Shown one piece after another: positions 1 to 11,452 of a DNA stretch of 64,000 bases. This DNA is from Lucifuga dentata (taxonomy: Eukaryota > Chordata > Actinopteri > Ophidiiformes > Bythitidae), in NCBI GenBank assembly GCA_014773175.1, contig VXCM01006029.1:1-64000 (forward strand), read 5' to 3'. Position 1 is the stretch's first letter. Each line of letters begins with the position of its first letter. Both the position numbers and the translations under genes were made by a program. A model generated the notes under the pieces. That model saw nothing but the letters and a program-made list of their open reading frames with translations. It ran no database searches and was not told the origin of the DNA.

Positions 1-293
1 TTTTTATTTCACATTTGCTTTGGCAATGTAAACATATGTTTCCCATGCCAATAAAAACCCACTGAATTGAACAGAGAGAGAGAGAGAGCCTCAAGGCAAA
101 CAGGCTTACAGCATAGCGTGACAACACACACACAGAGACACACACACAGAGACACACGCGCGGTGTACGTGAGTGTGTGCTGAAGTAGAGATTGTCACTC
201 AGAATAAAGATGAAGGTGTAGATCCCGGCGGTGTAATAATGCAGCTCTGACCACACATCACTGTCAGTGATCAGCAGGAATTACCTCACTCAC

Positions 294-571
294 ACACACA
301 CACACACTCTCTCTCTCTCTCTCTCTCTCTCTGTCTTGCTTAGTCTGTCTTTCACTCTCTCTTTCTCTCTCACCATCTGTCTCTTTCTCTCACTCTCTCA
401 CAATCTGTCTCTGTCTCACACTGTCTCTTACTGTCTCTCACTCTCACTGTCTCACTTTCTTGCTGTCTGTCTCTTTCTCACTCTCTCACCATGTCTCTCT
501 TGCTCTGCCTCTAGCTCTCTCTCTCTCACACTGTCTCTCACTCTGTCTCAATCTGTCTCTTACCTGTCTCC

Positions 572-613
<42 letters not shown>

Positions 614-673
614 NCTGTCTCAATCTGTCTCTTACCTGTCTCCATTTCTCTCTCTCTCTCTCTCTCTCTCTCA
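294..673. repeat. CA then CT-rich polypyrimidine tract with an N duplication
   Basis: About 380 bases made of a short CA run followed by (CT)n and degenerate CTGTCT/CTCACT units. A single N at 614 separates two copies of a segment beginning CTGTCTCAATCTG (543-613 and 615-673), so the true tract is probably shorter. The long serine/leucine open frames here are products of the repeat. Confidence 0.9.
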
Positions 674-763
674 GCCTATGGCAGACATGTTTATGTTGTC
701 ATGGTAAGATGATCCTAATTACTAGAATGCATTTCATAACATCGTCCTTATAAAATTCTTAAA

Positions 764-783
764 GTGTGTGTGTGTGTGTGTGT
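764..783. repeat. TG microsatellite
   Basis: Short uninterrupted TG dinucleotide run in the intron. Confidence 0.85.
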
Positions 784-1333
784 ATGCGTGTTTCCTTGCC
801 TTTGTATGAGAGGAAAAACTGTATTCAGAAGGATAAAATAAGCTAACTAAGAACATCCTTGAAGACAAACAGACTTTACCAACCTCCACTTCTTTAAAAC
901 GATAATTCAAGGATATGATTTGGATTCAGAGCAGAATAATGCAGGAATAAAAACGTCCAGAAATTCAACTTTATGAGCATGCAAAAGGATTTGAGCTACA
1001 CATATAATTTGTAGGCTAAATGAAACGTGTGCGTAATGTTTTTAACATTAAGGGTGATGAAGTCTTTTTACAGAAACAGAACAAACCTGTGAGAAATGTT
1101 GACCTTGACAAAGGTAAAACCGACAACATTAAAAACGTTTCCTGTTAACTATTAAGGTTTATTTTCTCTTAAGTGAAGCGCACTCGTTAGAGCTGACACC
1201 TCTACTGAGATTTATTTTTTTATTTTTTTATATCCCACAGCTCCGTGGGGAAATTCCTCCTCTACATCCTAATAACTAGGAGCGGCGGTCTCCAGGTAAT
1301 CTGGAGGGCAAGGAGGCAGAAGCATTACACATA

Positions 1334-1470
1334 CCGTAAATGCTCTAATAAAAACCCCTACTCAAATCATGGCCGATATCTCATTATAGCCGGGGGCGGA
1401 GTCAGCAGGAAGAAATAAAGGCGGTCTAAAAGGTGGTTTGGTGTCTGTTACTGTTCCAGGTTGGGCTGAA
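1334..1470. mobile_element. Fragment of TACCGTAAATGCTCTAATA-ended element
   Basis: Starts with TACCGTAAATGCTCTAATAA and continues with text close to the left part of the element at 22689-23671, including GTCTGTTACTG and CCAGGTTGG. Only one end is recognisable here, so this is a truncated relative of that inverted-repeat DNA element. Confidence 0.55.
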
Positions 1471-2926
1471 CGGAGCAGGAGAGGAACGGTTTTAATGGTG
1501 TTTCCACCTGAAAACGGTTTGGCGCAGAACGCTTACGGAACGCTTACATACCCGCATGTTTTTCTCGGCACGGCTAGGCAACCGTGCTCAGCGCAGCAGA
1601 ACTGTTTCTGTAGGTAGGGTAATGACGTAGGAGTTCACTGATTGGTTTATGTCAGTTTTGTGACTCCGCCTCTGATAACGAGTCGCTGACAGCACAGGGA
1701 TTCATCAGACCTCCAAACGATGCAGAGAAAAAATCAAAAGGCTCAAACACACGTACAGGATCCAGAAGGACAGTAAAGCAAGAGCAGAGCTGCTAGGAAA
1801 CAGAGCGATTCTACGAAGTTTTGGAAGCATTTTAGGATCCCGTCCTTCCATGCGGAATGGCGGTTTACTAGATTTGTCCTTCTCCACGTCCTTCATGGCT
1901 ACACAGGAAGCAACGGTGAATGATCACGGTAAGTTGTGGCACTAGTTCATACGTACTTTCATACGTACTTATGAAATAGTAGCTAATCAAAGGATAAGTC
2001 AGGTATTTTTTAAGTCAAGCCTTTTATTTTAAATATCTGGCGTAATTTTGTTGATATGAAGTATAAATTTCAGTGATCGGTGCAGTAATCTCAGGTCCTG
2101 CCACGTTTCCAAACATGAAATGTGCTGCTTTCACTTGCGTCACTTCCTCTCTGGTTTTAGCAGCGCCACAGATGGAAACAGAAACGGTAACCGTTCCTAC
2201 GAGTCCGGAGCAGCGTGGAACGGCACGAAGCGGCCCTGTAACCGTTTGGCCTGACAGCAGAAAAGTGCAGGTCGGTCTTACCGGTGTGTCCCGCCCACTT
2301 CAAGCACTGACAAAAATAAAACACGGTGGAAAATGGTTGAAAATCCTCTCCAGGAAATAGGTTGAAATTACCTCCTTGCACTTCCTGTTTTTTTTTTTAA
2401 CTTTATTTTATTACAGACAAAATGATAAAATATGATTTTTTTTTTTTAATGCATACATTAAGATTCATGCAGGGGGTTATGGGAACGCAGAAAGCCAATG
2501 ATGGTTCTCACAGGTGCAGTAATGTAAATGAGTGTGTGAAGTGTGTGTTTATGTTCTGCTTATGCATCATTTGTTCGCGTCCCCATACGTTCACAAGTCC
2601 TCTCACTGTTGCTGCTGATGAAATTACCTTCTGTTTGCTCCTCCGCTCACTTTTACATCACTATTCCCAGTTAGCTTGTTTATTATAGCAATAACAGGCC
2701 AGACGTCTTTGGCCGGCACGACGCCTGAAGGCAACACTGACACCGGTTTATTATCTCATCTGTGATTCCTCCTCTGGATGTGATGTTTGATCACGCTCAA
2801 CACGACCTTTCTCTGTTCCAGCAGAAAACATAACCTCCACCTGCACCTCGCCCTCCCAGGACGCAGCAGCGTCAACAGCCTAATTACAACCCTCAGAGAG
2901 AGAGAGATGATGGTTTCCTCAGAGAA

Positions 2927-3077
2927 TTAAAGGAGCATACTGGTGATTTTGCATGTTTGAGCCCAATAAATACAACCTGCATACAGCTTACATTATTGTC
3001 AGCCATTTTCCAAAACATAAAAATGTATAGTTGTTGTGTTATTTTGCCAAATCCCCTAATTTTTCAAAATCAAATAA
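2927..3077 (+). mobile_element. TTAA-ended MITE, older group, left-end fragment
   Basis: Begins TTAAAGGAGCATACTGG and follows the older-group consensus through CCAAAACATAAAA and TTTTGCCAAATC to about 3077, where similarity stops. Only the first ~150 of ~570 bases remain. Confidence 0.8.
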
Positions 3078-3432
3078 CAGAATGAGTAAACTGGCCCACT
3101 GTTGTCGAAAAGGAAGTAGTATAGGCAGTATTCTTCAAATATAATTTATTATCTATCCACTGACCCAAACCATGTCTTGCTAATTTTTTGTAGTCAAACC
3201 AGTTTGTACCTATAAAAATACCTCTGCAAAAAAAGAGCATGTTTATGAGAATAACACATAAATCTGCTGGAGTCAGTGATATAGACAGGATATTGGGACT
3301 TACTCGTGAATGAAATTCTGTTTTACGCTGCAGGACTCTTACAAGTCAGAGGTCAAACATGACTATTCTTAAATTTTGGAAACACTGCACTGGGGATGAT
3401 GCTATGCTAAATAAACAGAGAAAGATGTAAAT

Positions 3433-3744
3433 CAGTCATCCTCAAAGTCCAGACTCTGGTCCGGATCCAGACCGAACCACAACTGTCTCTGAGCAAATTC
3501 TACTTTTCATAATTATTATCTGTATTATCTGCAACGCAACAAGTCAAAATTCTCCTTTTCCCAGTCAGTTTTGCTTTCTCTGCAGCGGAGAAAGCAACCC
3601 CCCCCCCCCCCNCCCCCCCCCCCCAATTTCCAGTAAAAAATTAGGATTCCAATCCGACCCTGGCTTGACTGACCTTAATGAATGGACCTTTGACTTATTG
3701 AATTTTCTTTGTGGACCTTTAAGATTTGTATTTGAGTACTCCTG
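3433..3744 (+). mobile_element. hAT-like non-autonomous element (first of an opposed pair)
   Basis: 312-bp element starting CAGTCATCCTCAAAG and ending TTTGAGTACTCCTG, so the ends share an inverted CAGnnnTnCTCAAA-type terminus. It is flanked on both sides by the same 8 bases, ATGTAAAT (3425-3432 and 3745-3752). An 8-bp target duplication and CAG ends fit the hAT superfamily. A poly-C run with a single N (3599-3624) lies inside and is probably a collapsed or unresolved homopolymer. No transposase is visible. Confidence 0.75.
3599..3624. repeat. Poly-C run broken by N
   Basis: Homopolymer C with an N at 3612. The length is not reliable. Confidence 0.9.
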
Positions 3745-3792
3745 ATGTAAATAATGTTATGCTAAATACATAAACAGGAGAAAAATGTAAAT

Positions 3793-4201
3793 CAGCGGTA
3801 CTCAAATACAAATCTTAGAAAGACAATTTTAAATAAGACAAAGGTCCGTTTATTAAGGTCGGATTGGGATCCTAATTTTTACCGGGAATTGAAGGTGTGG
3901 AGCGGTGCTGTCACTCTCAATGAGCCCAACACCGTGTCAACCCATCGTTGTCATGGAGATGATGGGATGCTGAACGTGACTGGACCAAACCAAAGCTAAG
4001 TAGACATCACACAGACATGGAGCAGTCGGACTTCGGTTTCGCTTTCTCAGCTATGGAGAAAGCAGAGAATTCTGACTCGTTGCATTGCAGCAATGTCTCG
4101 TAGATAATACTAATAATACATATGAAAAGTAGAATTTACTCAGAGTCCAGACACAGTTGTAGTTCGGTCCAGATCCGGAGTCCGGACTTTGAGGATGACT
4201 G
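3793..4201 (-). mobile_element. hAT-like non-autonomous element (second, opposite orientation)
   Basis: 409-bp reverse-orientation relative of the element at 3433-3744. It starts CAGCGGTACTCAAATAC and ends GGACTTTGAGGATGACTG. It is flanked by ATGTAAAT (3785-3792) and ATATAAAT (4202-4209), a 7/8 match to the target of its partner. It carries about 120 extra internal bases (roughly 3895-4040) that the partner lacks. No coding capacity is seen. Confidence 0.75.
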
Positions 4202-5149
4202 ATATAAATGATGCTATGCTAAATACATAAAGAGGAGAAAGATGTAAACGAAGCATGATTCTCCAGCAAAGTGAATCAGCAACCTTTGGAAGGAAAGAAA
4301 GAAAAAGAGACAGGTTTGGAGGGATGTAAACTCTGAATCTCACACATCTGGCTTTTGTTTCATTGCGCCACTCTGCGTAATGCATTCAAGCTTCGGATCA
4401 CCGTCCGCGTTACATTCATTCCTGTCCCATGGCGCATGAAATACAGAGTGTTTCACAAGAGCGCGGCTTCCAACGAGCTGGCCGCGTCCCTGAGGAGTCA
4501 GCATCCTTGGCACAATGGATTCTAGATAAAGATAATTTATTACAGTTACTGCTTCAGAAGGAGACGCTGGCGGGAGGAGGATGAGGAGCCTCTCCAGCCG
4601 CTGCGAGGGCTCAATATGTTTTATTTAAAGACCTAGTTAGCTCGTCTTATCATTATCTGACTCCTGAGTCCTGAATGGGATAGATTATGCTGCTGCTTTA
4701 TTTCACCTATCTCCATCAGAGCCTTACCTCTGTAGCTCCTGGCTGTTTTTCCCCTTTCCTTTGCCTTGTGCCTCTTTATTCTTTTTCTCTCCGTTTCCCA
4801 AAAAGCATTTCACCCTTCTCTGCTTTTGACACGAGAAGACTGCATCAGCTCTGTTAATCCCTTCATCTTTAGCAGGTTAAAGAGGAGGAGGGAACAGCCA
4901 GAAGCTCCGTTCCTGCTGCTGCTTTTCTTATTGAGCTTTCAGTCTTTTAGTCCTGCTGCTGCTCAAATTATGAGATTTAGCAAAGAGTAGGAAACATGCA
5001 GCATTACATTTTAAGACTGTAACAGGAGCTTTCATTTGTTTCCAACGTAAAAAGAATAATGTCCGTACTTCTGTTTTATTAATGAAATGGCAAAATATAA
5101 AGTGATCATTAGAGGAGGTTTGTTTTTTTGAGTTGCTATACCTGAACTT

Positions 5150-5416
5150 AACCTTCCAACCATCCCAACATAAAACCATATTTTAGTTTTGTGTTATTTT
5201 GCCAAATTCTCTAATCTTTCAAAATCAAATGTTCATTTGAAAATTCAAAGTTTTGTCTGATGCACAGTTGCAGAAAGAAAGAAAGAAAGAAAGAAATGAG
5301 GTGTTAGCAGGCAAAGCTAAAATACGGTTTTAGAAAATGGTTAGCAGTAACATAATGTGTATGTGGGTCGTATTAATTGGGTTTAAACATGTAAAATCAC
5401 CTGTATGATCCTTTAA
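5150..5416 (+). mobile_element. TTAA-ended MITE, older group, internally deleted
   Basis: Reads ACATAAAACCATATTTTAG and TTTTGCCAAATTC as in older copies, then jumps through a GAAA microsatellite (about 5273-5296) to the right end, finishing GATCCTTTAA at 5416. The middle of the element is missing. Confidence 0.75.
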
Positions 5417-5561
5417 ATCTCTGGCTGCGTGTTGCTATTTAGCTAAAAATTAATTTTTAATAAGTTACAATAAACGTAGACCAGCTAATTAGACTAATTA
5501 CTCATACCTGTGCATGTATAGGAGATGTTAATTATATGGTAACAATACAGCAGGTGTAGAC

Positions 5562-6128
5562 TTAAGGACCATACCGGCGATTGTGCAGGTTTGTATCTAA
5601 TATATACAATCCACATACATGTTATGTTGCTGACAACAATTTTCCAAAATATACTACTTTAGCGGTTAATTTAGATTGTTTTTCCTACCTTCTAGACTGC
5701 CATTTGGTTTCAGTTCATTCCAATATATTAAAATCTACTTGTATTGACTTTAAACATGTTGAGACACAGTGAACATGATATCCAGTAGGTTTTTTTTGCC
5801 GAAGTAACTTTAATCGATTCAACACGGAGCTGCATGTAAGTCAATGTATGTCTACGCCAGGAAATATAGTCCCAGGAGAAGACGGCTTTTACAAAGAAAT
5901 TCAAATGACTGTGCTTTCTATAATCATGTACAGGTGTTAGCAGGCAAAACGCTGAATTTTAAGGTGTTTGTATCACCTGAATAGTTCATTTTGAAAGATT
6001 AGAGGATTTGAAAAAATAACAAGAAAACTAAAATATCATTTCATGTTTTGGAATTTGGTTATCAGTAACGTAACATGCATGCAGGTTGTATATGTCTGGC
6101 TGAAACAATCGCCGGTATGGTCCTTTAA
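5562..6128 (-). mobile_element. TTAA-ended MITE, older group, near full length
   Basis: Spans TTAAGGACCATACCGGC to CGGTATGGTCCTTTAA, with the interior in reverse orientation (GTTTTTCCTACCTTC near the left, TTTTGAAAGATTAG near the right). The left terminus has lost one A. It is diverged from the younger copies over its whole length. Confidence 0.85.
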
Positions 6129-6460
6129 ATAGCTCTTCCAGTATGTTATGCAACAGCTTCTTAATTCAAAGTGTCACCCGATATGAAAATTCATCTCGGT
6201 GTAAACCTGAAGGGAGAACATCCTCATCACCTCCTTCGCTTCATGCAGGCCTGCTCGCTTCCATGCCATCTGTGCTCTGCCATCAAACGCGGCGCTGACG
6301 AACACGAGCTCTCCGTGCAGCATGCACTTTGCATACGGAGACGAGCCGACAGTCGCACTTCCTGCATGGTCTGAAGCTGCGAGGGAATGACGGAGCTACC
6401 ATGTCTTTTAAGGCCTGAGGGCTTCCTGCCTTGAAGCATCGACACGAGAAGCTTCAAGGA

Positions 6461-6536
6461 GCCGCCTCCTCCTCCTCCTCCCCCCCGGACGGGGNTCCCC
6501 CCCGGACGGGGAGGAGGAGGAGGAGGAGGAGGCCGC
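6461..6536. repeat. Inverted CCT/AGG triplet repeat around an N
   Basis: GCCGCCTCCTCC... mirrors ...GGAGGAGGCCGC around a GC-rich centre, making a strong potential hairpin. The single N at 6495 lies between two identical 16-base copies (TCCCCCCCGGACGGGG), an assembly duplication. Confidence 0.8.
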
Positions 6537-7120
6537 AGCAGATGCGTAGCAGCGATAGTGTCAAAGCATGGGTGGAGGAATAATTTACTCCACAGCAGAG
6601 CCGCGTGGATGATCAATACTTTACATAGAGAAAAGAAAGGGCCCATTGACTACGTGGCGGCTGGGCAGGAGAGGTGGGAATCTCAAGAACATGTGATGCT
6701 CCGTGCACGTCGACACCCACGGTGAGTGTGTGCAGGAGCCTGAGAAAATGAGCGGTGATTAAAAATCGACAGCACGGTAATTGGCTTGAGGAATACGGTT
6801 TGTCTGAGCTTCTCCTCTGCACTGTAAAAAGTCTTCCAGCGTTAGTCCATACTACATACATTTAAAACGTAGGATTCACTCAAAAAAAATAATTTTCCTT
6901 TTCAACTGGATTTATATAAGTAACTGCACTCTAAAAAAACTTTCTTTGGTTTAACTTTATAAAAATGAGGCAACATTTTCCAATCATTTTTCAAAGTTGG
7001 GTGAACTAGTATTTTTGAGTAGGACAAACTCAATAATATGNCATTTTCCAATCATTTTTCAAAGTTGGGTGAACTAGTATTTTTGAGTAGGACAAACTCA
7101 ATAATATGTAAAATTAAGTA

Positions 7121-7329
7121 CACTGTAAAATGTGACAAGTTGATCTTACTTAAAGAAAACAGGGAAACCGACTGCCTTGAAAAGTAAATATAACTATTAG
7201 TCTTAAGTTATGTTTACTTTATCTCTACTTGAACTTAAGACTATATAGTTATACTTACCTTTTTCAAGGCAATTGGTTTCCTAGATTTTTTTTTGTTTTT
7301 TGAAGATCAACATGTCACATTTTACAGTG
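7121..7329. mobile_element. 209-bp palindromic MITE nested in the foldback arm
   Basis: Starts CACTGTAAAATGTGACA and ends TGTCACATTTTACAGTG, with good inverted complementarity across most of its length. TA flanks both ends (7119-7120 and 7330-7331). The opposite foldback arm lacks this segment and serves as a natural unoccupied site. The TA duplication fits Tc1/mariner-type insertion. Confidence 0.75.
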
Positions 7330-7666
7330 TACAGCCGATGTGGAAACAGCCAAGAAACTGAGTTGAGCAAACTTGATAGTCATCAACATGTGACCTACAT
7401 TAAACTTGATTAAAATTTAAGAAAGAAACACTACGAAATTCAGTTCCATGAACTCATACATTTTTTAATTTTTTTTTTTGACAAACTCTTGCTTGACTCA
7501 AAAAGAATGAGATCAAAAATCATGCAGAGAAAGTTTAGATTTGATGTATTTAACGTGGATTATTTGTTGGCATGTTTATGTTTGTGGAGTAATACACCAG
7601 AATACAGATAAAGATTTATAAAACTGGTGAAAATGCTGATGTAGCATGTCTGTACTTCCTGTAACG

Positions 7667-7735
7667 GAACTTAACGGTTAGAGAAGCTCGTGACCGAAGG
7701 ATCGCTGGTTCAATCCTTGGACTGGCAGCAGAAAT
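7667..7735 (+). mobile_element. tRNA-like SINE head fragment
   Basis: GGTTAGAGAAGC (7677-7688) resembles a pol III A-box region, and GCTGGTTCAATCC (7704-7716) matches a B-box (GGTTCRANTCC). The spacing is that of a tRNA-derived SINE head. No complete tRNA cloverleaf can be drawn, so this is not called as a tRNA gene. Confidence 0.45.
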
Positions 7736-8248
7736 CAGGTTTGGGGAAGTGAAGTTTGACTCAAACAGACAAATAAGAGTTTGTCAAAATTTAAAAAAAA
7801 AAAAAAAAAATTGTATGAATTCATGGAACTGAATGTCATAGTGTTTCTTAAATTTTAATCAAGTTTAACGTAGATCATGTTGACGACTATCAAGTTTGCT
7901 CAACTCAATTTCCTGGCTGTTTCCACATAGGCTGCACTTAATTTTATGTCTTAAAGTCAAGTATACATTATTGAGTTTGTCCTACTAAAAAAATACCAGT
8001 AGTTCACCCAACTTTAAAAAATGATTGGAAAATNATTATTGAGTTTGTCCTACTAAAAAAATACCAGTAGTTCACCCAACTTTAAAAAATGATTGGAAAA
8101 TGTTGCCTGATTTCTTTTAAGCAGCATTTTTTACAGTGTGTAAGCTTTTCATGTTTCTTCTTCTTCTTGCATCTTCCCTTTGGCTGCTTTCCTCCGTACA
8201 GCCCACTGCAAATCTGGGCTATTACATAAGGCGATCATGAATGTGAAG

Positions 8249-8264
8249 TGTGTGTGTGTGTGTG
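8249..8264. repeat. TG microsatellite beside the exon donor
   Basis: Short TG run lying 7 bases from the splice donor of the 8271-8367 exon, on the intron side. Confidence 0.8.
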
Positions 8265-8270
8265 GCGTAC

Positions 8271-8367
8271 CTTGAACAGACCATGCCTGTGGCTGTGCTG
8301 GCCCAGCCACACTCCGCTGCCGGGGGTGAGCTCCATCTGAGGGGGGTCGATCACTCGCTCGTAAATC
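8271..8367 (-). CDS. nell1: nell1 exon encoding the end of the TSPN/laminin-G-like domain
   Basis: This 97-base internal exon translates on the minus strand to IYERVIDPPQ, MELTPGSGVW and LGQHSHRHGLFK. The first base completes the R codon begun by the exon at 39815-40048, giving the family sequence DCNRIYERVID. Human NELL1 has IYERVIDPPD...WLGQ...HGLFK at this place; NELL2 has a different middle (IYERVVEKP), so NELL1 is the better match. The acceptor is TTTTTGGCAG before 8367 and the donor is GTACGCC from 8270. The exon ends in phase 0. NELL1 is a secreted, multidomain glycoprotein linked to bone and neural development. This segment belongs to its N-terminal thrombospondin-N/laminin-G-like module. 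The residue differences from human are my reading and no alignment was run. Confidence 0.92.
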
Positions 8368-9487
8368 CTGCCAAAAACAAATCAGACGAGAATGTTTGGT
8401 TATGATAATGACACAGACACACAAATGCCGTTTCTCCTCTCGCCGCCTGGCATGCAGGCTTATCCGGTGCAGCTAAATACCAGAGTAAATCCAATAGAAA
8501 CAAAGCGGGCCTGGCTCTCTGCGGGGAGGAAAGGCTGCTCTCCTCAAGCATGACAGCCAGCCTCATCAGACACACGGCTGCTATCAGGATGAGGGATGCA
8601 GGCTAGCTTAGCTTAGCTTAGCCGCCTGGACACAAACAGACTGCCATTATTAGTGTCATTTAGCAGCATTTTCTGAGTGCTGAGGTGGTTTAATGATGCC
8701 GAGCAGGATGTCAGAGAATAATTCATTGGGTTTTTCTCCTCTTTCTCAGAGTACCAGCACCGATAAACAGAGCAGAAAGCATTTTATCATCATTATTTCA
8801 GCTTTCATTAGAGCAGCTGTATATAATTTGATCTCTGCGACAAAAGGAAACCACAACAATATTATCTGATGTAGACATAACTAGCAGTACATTTTCACGG
8901 TTTTGTGGTAATCAGAGTAGAAAGTCCAGTGGAGGAGAAATAAATCAGCATGCTCCTGATTTGGGTGAATGTTGTCTCCAAAGCAGTGAACAAGACAGAA
9001 AGTGAGATTTGACAGTATGAAAGGTCAGCAGCCATGAAATTACTGAGTCACTGCGTGTTGATGCATGATCCGACCAGCCAACACGTACGGGATGTCACCG
9101 CTTTTTATGCTGTATCCTTCCACAAAAGACTCAGAACCTAAAGCTCTTTGCAGCCCTGAAACACTTTACAGCCTCCATACTCAAAGTCCGGCCCCAGGGC
9201 CACGTCCGGCCCTCCGTCACAATAACGGTGCCTGCAACGCCGCATTACTTCAGATGCCGCAGCAATCCACATGTCAGTCTCACGGTGCGTTCTGCCCTCA
9301 TGAACCAGACCCTCAGATTAACTCCTTCACTTTGGGCAGCAACTCCATCTGGTAAATATCACACATTCTTGGAATTAAGTTTGAATAAATGAGCTCAAAT
9401 GACTAAAATACACTAAAATAAAGGCAACAATCATGTATGATCTCTGCACTCTGCAATGTTCTTCCTCTGAGAGAACAGAAAGATAAC

Positions 9488-10644
9488 TATCGTACATACT
9501 CGACTATAAGCCGATCTCGTGTATAAGCCTGCTTTTTACCTACAAATTTAGATTTTTAAAGAAACACGAGTATAAGCCGACGCCCTGATGTTGTTCCATC
9601 AGTTTATCAAATTACCTGTTTTCTGGGTATTGTCAATAGGTGCGTTTCCATCCAACTATTTTTATGTGAATAATGAATATACGCATCAGAAAGCCTGGAT
9701 GGAAACACCGTTAATTCGCATTATCTCCAAAATGCGCATTAAAAATTTATGCGCTTAGCAGAGGTGGATCAACTGATTATCCGCATAAGACGAAATGCGA
9801 ATAAAGTGGATGGAAACATTCGCATTAAGATGAGGACGCGACGTGCGCTGCTGGGTGAGCATGCACACGCACACGCCTCAGAAGAGCAGGTAGTCGTTAG
9901 CAAGCGCCTGCAGAACGATGGATCCGTTATTCGTTATATCGGAAAAATGTATAAATTTGTCACAAATAACTTGACACGCCGCGTAAACGATTGTTTTACC
10001 CACACTACAAGTTTCACCACCACACGGTACTCAGTACACTTAACGAGTTTATAGAGCGCCAACGTTAGCGCTATCGTCTGCATCGCTAGCTTGTTGGCTG
10101 CATTAATAAGGCGTGTATAACTGCTTATGAGCTGTAATAAGTATTCTTCCACACCAAGGTTTCATTTAAACTCTGCATGCTGTGTTTTGCTGTGGACATT
10201 AGTTTATGTAGGATGAAATCACCTCTGAGATCATTCATAATGTAGCTGATGGAAACGTGCATCAATTCACATTTCCTTTAATCGAATAACCAGAAATGCG
10301 AATAAGTTGGATGGAAACGCAGCAATAGTATTCCTGAGTTTCTGAAAATAATCCACGTACTGGTAAACATGATATTTATTCCAGCAGCTGATTACCATAA
10401 CTGACCAATCACAGCAGAGCTTACTGGCCACTGCAAAATGTGCTGCTAAGAAGTTTAGTCAGGAAATATCTCATTCTAAGGTCTGATTTAAACTATTTTC
10501 CATGGTAGTGGTAATGGTAGTATTTCTATTCCTGGAAATTTTCTTCTCTGGGATCTGATCTGAATTTCTCGTGTATAAGCCGACACCGATAAGCTTTGTA
10601 AGTCTGGTAATAAAAACTCGGCTTATACTGGAGTATATACGGTA
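9488..10644. mobile_element. TACCGTATATACTCGAGTATAAGCC-type inverted-repeat element
   Basis: The left end reads TCGTACATACTCGACTATAA and the right end is its reverse complement in diverged form (ending GAGTATATACGGTA). TA abuts both termini. The body includes TATAAGCCGAC motifs repeated at both ends. The second copy at 44597-44968 confirms the family. It is interrupted by a different element at 9640-10322. It is probably a non-autonomous cut-and-paste transposon; the superfamily is not certain. Confidence 0.7.
9640..10322. mobile_element. 683-bp MITE with TGCGTTTCCATCCAACT ends, nested
   Basis: Perfect 17-base inverted ends: TGCGTTTCCATCCAACT at 9641-9657 and its complement at 10305-10321. 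CAATAG lies directly outside both ends (9634-9639 and 10323-10328), a likely target duplication. Subterminal copies of GGATGGAAAC and ATGCGAATAA recur, as is typical of transposase-binding subterminal repeats. It splits the older element at 9488-10644. Confidence 0.75.
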
Positions 10645-11452
10645 AATTTGTGACTTAAATAAAGGAGATACAAGACTTGAGCTTCTGCTGAATGAGTTAG
10701 CTGTTCTGCTAAAGTTACAGCAACATTCAGCAGGGAGAGAGGCAACAGGTCTGAGTTTAAGACTGTTTCCTAAAAAAATTTAAAACAAAGAGGGAAGCTG
10801 AAGCGAGAGAATCCAGAGCTGTTTGGGCTTCTCAGTGATTATTCTGGCTGATCTAAATAACTGCTTGAGTCACAAAAAAATGCTTATAATCCAGAAAACA
10901 TGCTAAGCATTCTGTCACTCCATGAATAATGCTTTTAAATTGATTTTAATGGCTGCTGTTCCTGTGTGTGTGTCTATGTGTGCAAACACACGTGCACAGG
11001 CATGCTGATGTGCGTGCTCTGTAATTGTACGCCTCAATATTGTTTATGGTGTAGATTTGTGATTTCCCCCCCGCTGGGCGAGCTGCCACTGCAGAGGAAA
11101 ATGCAGAGGTCATGTGATTACTGTTTTTTTTTCTCTCCTCTGAACCGTTCTGTCTTTCCTTCCTTCACCTTCCTCTCCTGTCAGCAGCTCAGCAGTGGGA
11201 GTTTCACAGGGAAACGCTTGGGAGCAGCGATGCCAATTACAATAGTTGTGTGCTAGCGGGCATATTTACATGGTCTGACGCTGCAGGCTGCAGCCGTCAA
11301 CCGCTAATTATCCATACATACAGCTCTCAACATACGACTAATGCTGCTATTCTAAAGCCAAATCACAAGATTAATGAAGAGTAGCTACCATGCAGAGTAC
11401 AGAGGAGAATATGATGAACCATAACGAATGAATCGTAACAGTGAAAATTACT

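Larger units (their letters stand above)
6935..8139. mobile_element. Foldback DNA element with arms of about 400 bp
   Basis: The left arm (about 6935-7495) is repeated in reverse complement at about 7740-8139; examples are CAAAGTTGGGTGAACTA / TAGTTCACCCAACTTT and TTGAGCAAACTTGATAG / CTATCAAGTTTGCTCAA. Ends are CACTCTAAAAAAA and TTTTTTACAGTG. The left arm is lengthened by the nested element at 7121-7329. Both arms contain a single-N assembly duplication of 67 bp (N at 7041 and 8034). The spacer holds a tRNA-like segment. No transposase is visible. Confidence 0.8.
1..8270 (-). other. nell1: nell1 intron downstream of the 8271-8367 exon (partial)
   Basis: This is the start of the intron that follows the exon at 8271-8367; its far end lies beyond base 1. 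I looked for the next expected NELL exon (GIIQDGK-like start, then the cysteine-rich linker) on the minus strand and did not find it. The intron holds a CT tract, fragments of inverted-repeat transposons, a hAT-like pair, TTAA-element copies and a foldback element, listed separately. I see nothing recognisable in about 784-1333, 1471-2926, 4251-5149 and 6129-6460. Confidence 0.8.

Noticed and set aside
267..753. Ser/Leu-rich open frames of 97-146 codons
   Set aside because: Products of a CT microsatellite; they also run through an N and its artificial duplication.
1490..2300. A possible hAT-type element around GGTGTTTCCACC and CCGTTTGGCC
   Set aside because: The similar-looking ends do not form a consistent inverted repeat and no target duplication could be seen.
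7667..7735. A tRNA gene
   Set aside because: A- and B-box-like motifs are present but no acceptor stem or anticodon arm can be formed. Kept only as a SINE head fragment.
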